Below are positions 63,063 to 64,000 of a stretch of DNA of 64,000 nucleotides, piece after piece. Positions within the stretch are counted from its first letter, which is position 1. Each line of letters starts with the position of its first letter. A model generated the notes under the pieces. That model was not told where the DNA came from. It made no database searches and worked only from the letters and a program-made list of their open reading frames with translations. The stretch spans positions 25,774,882 through 25,838,881 of the forward strand of contig NW_019211460.1 of NCBI RefSeq assembly GCF_002443255.2, read 5' to 3'. Made by a program: the position numbers and the translations under genes. The stretch is from Varroa destructor (taxonomy: Eukaryota > Arthropoda > Arachnida > Mesostigmata > Varroidae).

Positions 63063-64000
63063 CTATTGGCGTTTATATTCCTTCGTGATCTCCTTTGATA
63101 ATGTTATCGTTGAATATGATTATTTTCCTTGCTGACCTGTCGTATGCTTTTATGTACATTAAGTTTGCCCATACATATATATATATATGTAAAAGGGCAA
63201 AAAGCTTCTTACCGTAGCGACTGAACAAGCTTGCTGTGTCTCTCCGCATGTTGTGTTGTTGAAAGTCTGCCGCTGGTCTTGGTAAGTTGTACGTATATGA
63301 GTGTCCATGATATATTGCTTAGATCGCCCCGGCTTTCGACTGCATGATATCTCAACCAGACCGGTGATGTAAAGGAAATTTTACATCTTCGTCTTCCTCT
63401 AGTCGTTACAAAATATCAAATTAGTCTAAGTCATTTGCGGCCAGCCAACAGACATGTTGATGATGGGGATCGCAACAGTCAATGCCAAGCATATGCACTG
63501 TATAGACAATGGTACATTTCTTGTGTAGTCAATGGGGTATAACTTTACAGCAACGGTAATGCTCGTCGTCCCTAGTCGCGCTAGAGGGATGTGTGCGAAC
63601 TATACAACCCAGGCAACACCTACTGTCCGGTACATTGTGGAACAATGGCTTCCGGCCAACAAAGTATTTGGACGACCATTATGAACTGTGAACTTAATGT
63701 GTTCCAAGGTAGCATCCAGTCAACTCTTCATATAAATGTAGCGATTCTGTAATATTCTTACGTTAAACACTTGACTAATGCTTGATATCGGCCGCGTCAC
63801 TTGTGTGAGCGCGTTCTAAAAGCTTAAAGTGAGCCAGTCGATGGATGAGGTCGTGCAAGAATATAGGAAATGTACTCGATTCCAGCGGGGTTTGCGCTAA
63901 GTACAATTTCCATTTGCCGTTTGTATGTAGATGTGAGCATTGTGTGTGTTACGTTTTATGATTTTCAGCATAATTATATTTATGATTTATATCATCAATA
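60811..64000. other. Intergenic, nothing seen beyond microsatellites
   Basis: AT-rich sequence after the synthetase gene with two TA microsatellites. Open frames are short and mostly begin at non-ATG codons. Confidence 0.6.
63031..63061. repeat. (TA)n microsatellite, about 15 units
   Basis: Pure TA dinucleotide run; a second, shorter one lies at about 63174-63189. Confidence 0.95.

Noticed and set aside
1..64000. CRISPR array, prophage, insertion sequence or bacterial operon
   Set aside because: No spaced direct repeats, no transposase or phage-like frames, and the confident genes have spliceosomal introns.

Overview
The window looks like animal nuclear DNA, most likely from an arthropod. 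It is AT-rich, carries simple-sequence microsatellites, and its two confident genes are split by short GT-AG introns. There is no operon structure, no ribosome-binding-site logic, no CRISPR array, no rRNA and no convincing tRNA. A glycine-rich secreted (cuticle- or peptide-like) gene fits an arthropod. A chelicerate such as a mite is my guess from general character only, not from any marker.

Layout. 1-27 kb: mostly non-coding DNA with microsatellites, inverted repeats and a few weak small-protein candidates near 10.5-11.0 kb and 22.4 kb. 27.1-31.1 kb (+): a six-exon gene for a 762-residue protein rich in beta-sandwich-like segments, one of which resembles an ASH/MSP (PapD-like) domain as found in centrosome and cilium proteins. 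All five introns are phase 0. 31.5 kb: a diverged tandem duplication of about 50 bp. 32.8-33.2 kb (-): a candidate two-exon gene for a small single-pass membrane protein. 36.4-36.9 kb (-): a candidate two-exon gene for a secreted glycine-rich protein. 37.4-55 kb: mostly intergenic, with several low-confidence small ORFs, strong orphan splice sites and one perfect 16-bp hairpin at 51.47 kb. 55.3-60.7 kb (+): a complete ten-exon cytoplasmic asparaginyl-tRNA synthetase gene (553 residues), the one gene here identified with near certainty. 60.7-64 kb: non-coding and AT-rich, with two (TA)n microsatellites.

The genes do not form a pathway. The synthetase is a housekeeping translation enzyme, the ASH-like protein is probably structural, and the small secreted or membrane proteins stand alone. 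Exon joins were derived by hand from splice-site sequence, reading-frame continuity and, for the synthetase, family conservation. I found no evidence for a novel multi-gene system. The most useful observations are the hand-built gene models, a few compact hairpins and several unassigned small secreted or cysteine-rich ORFs.
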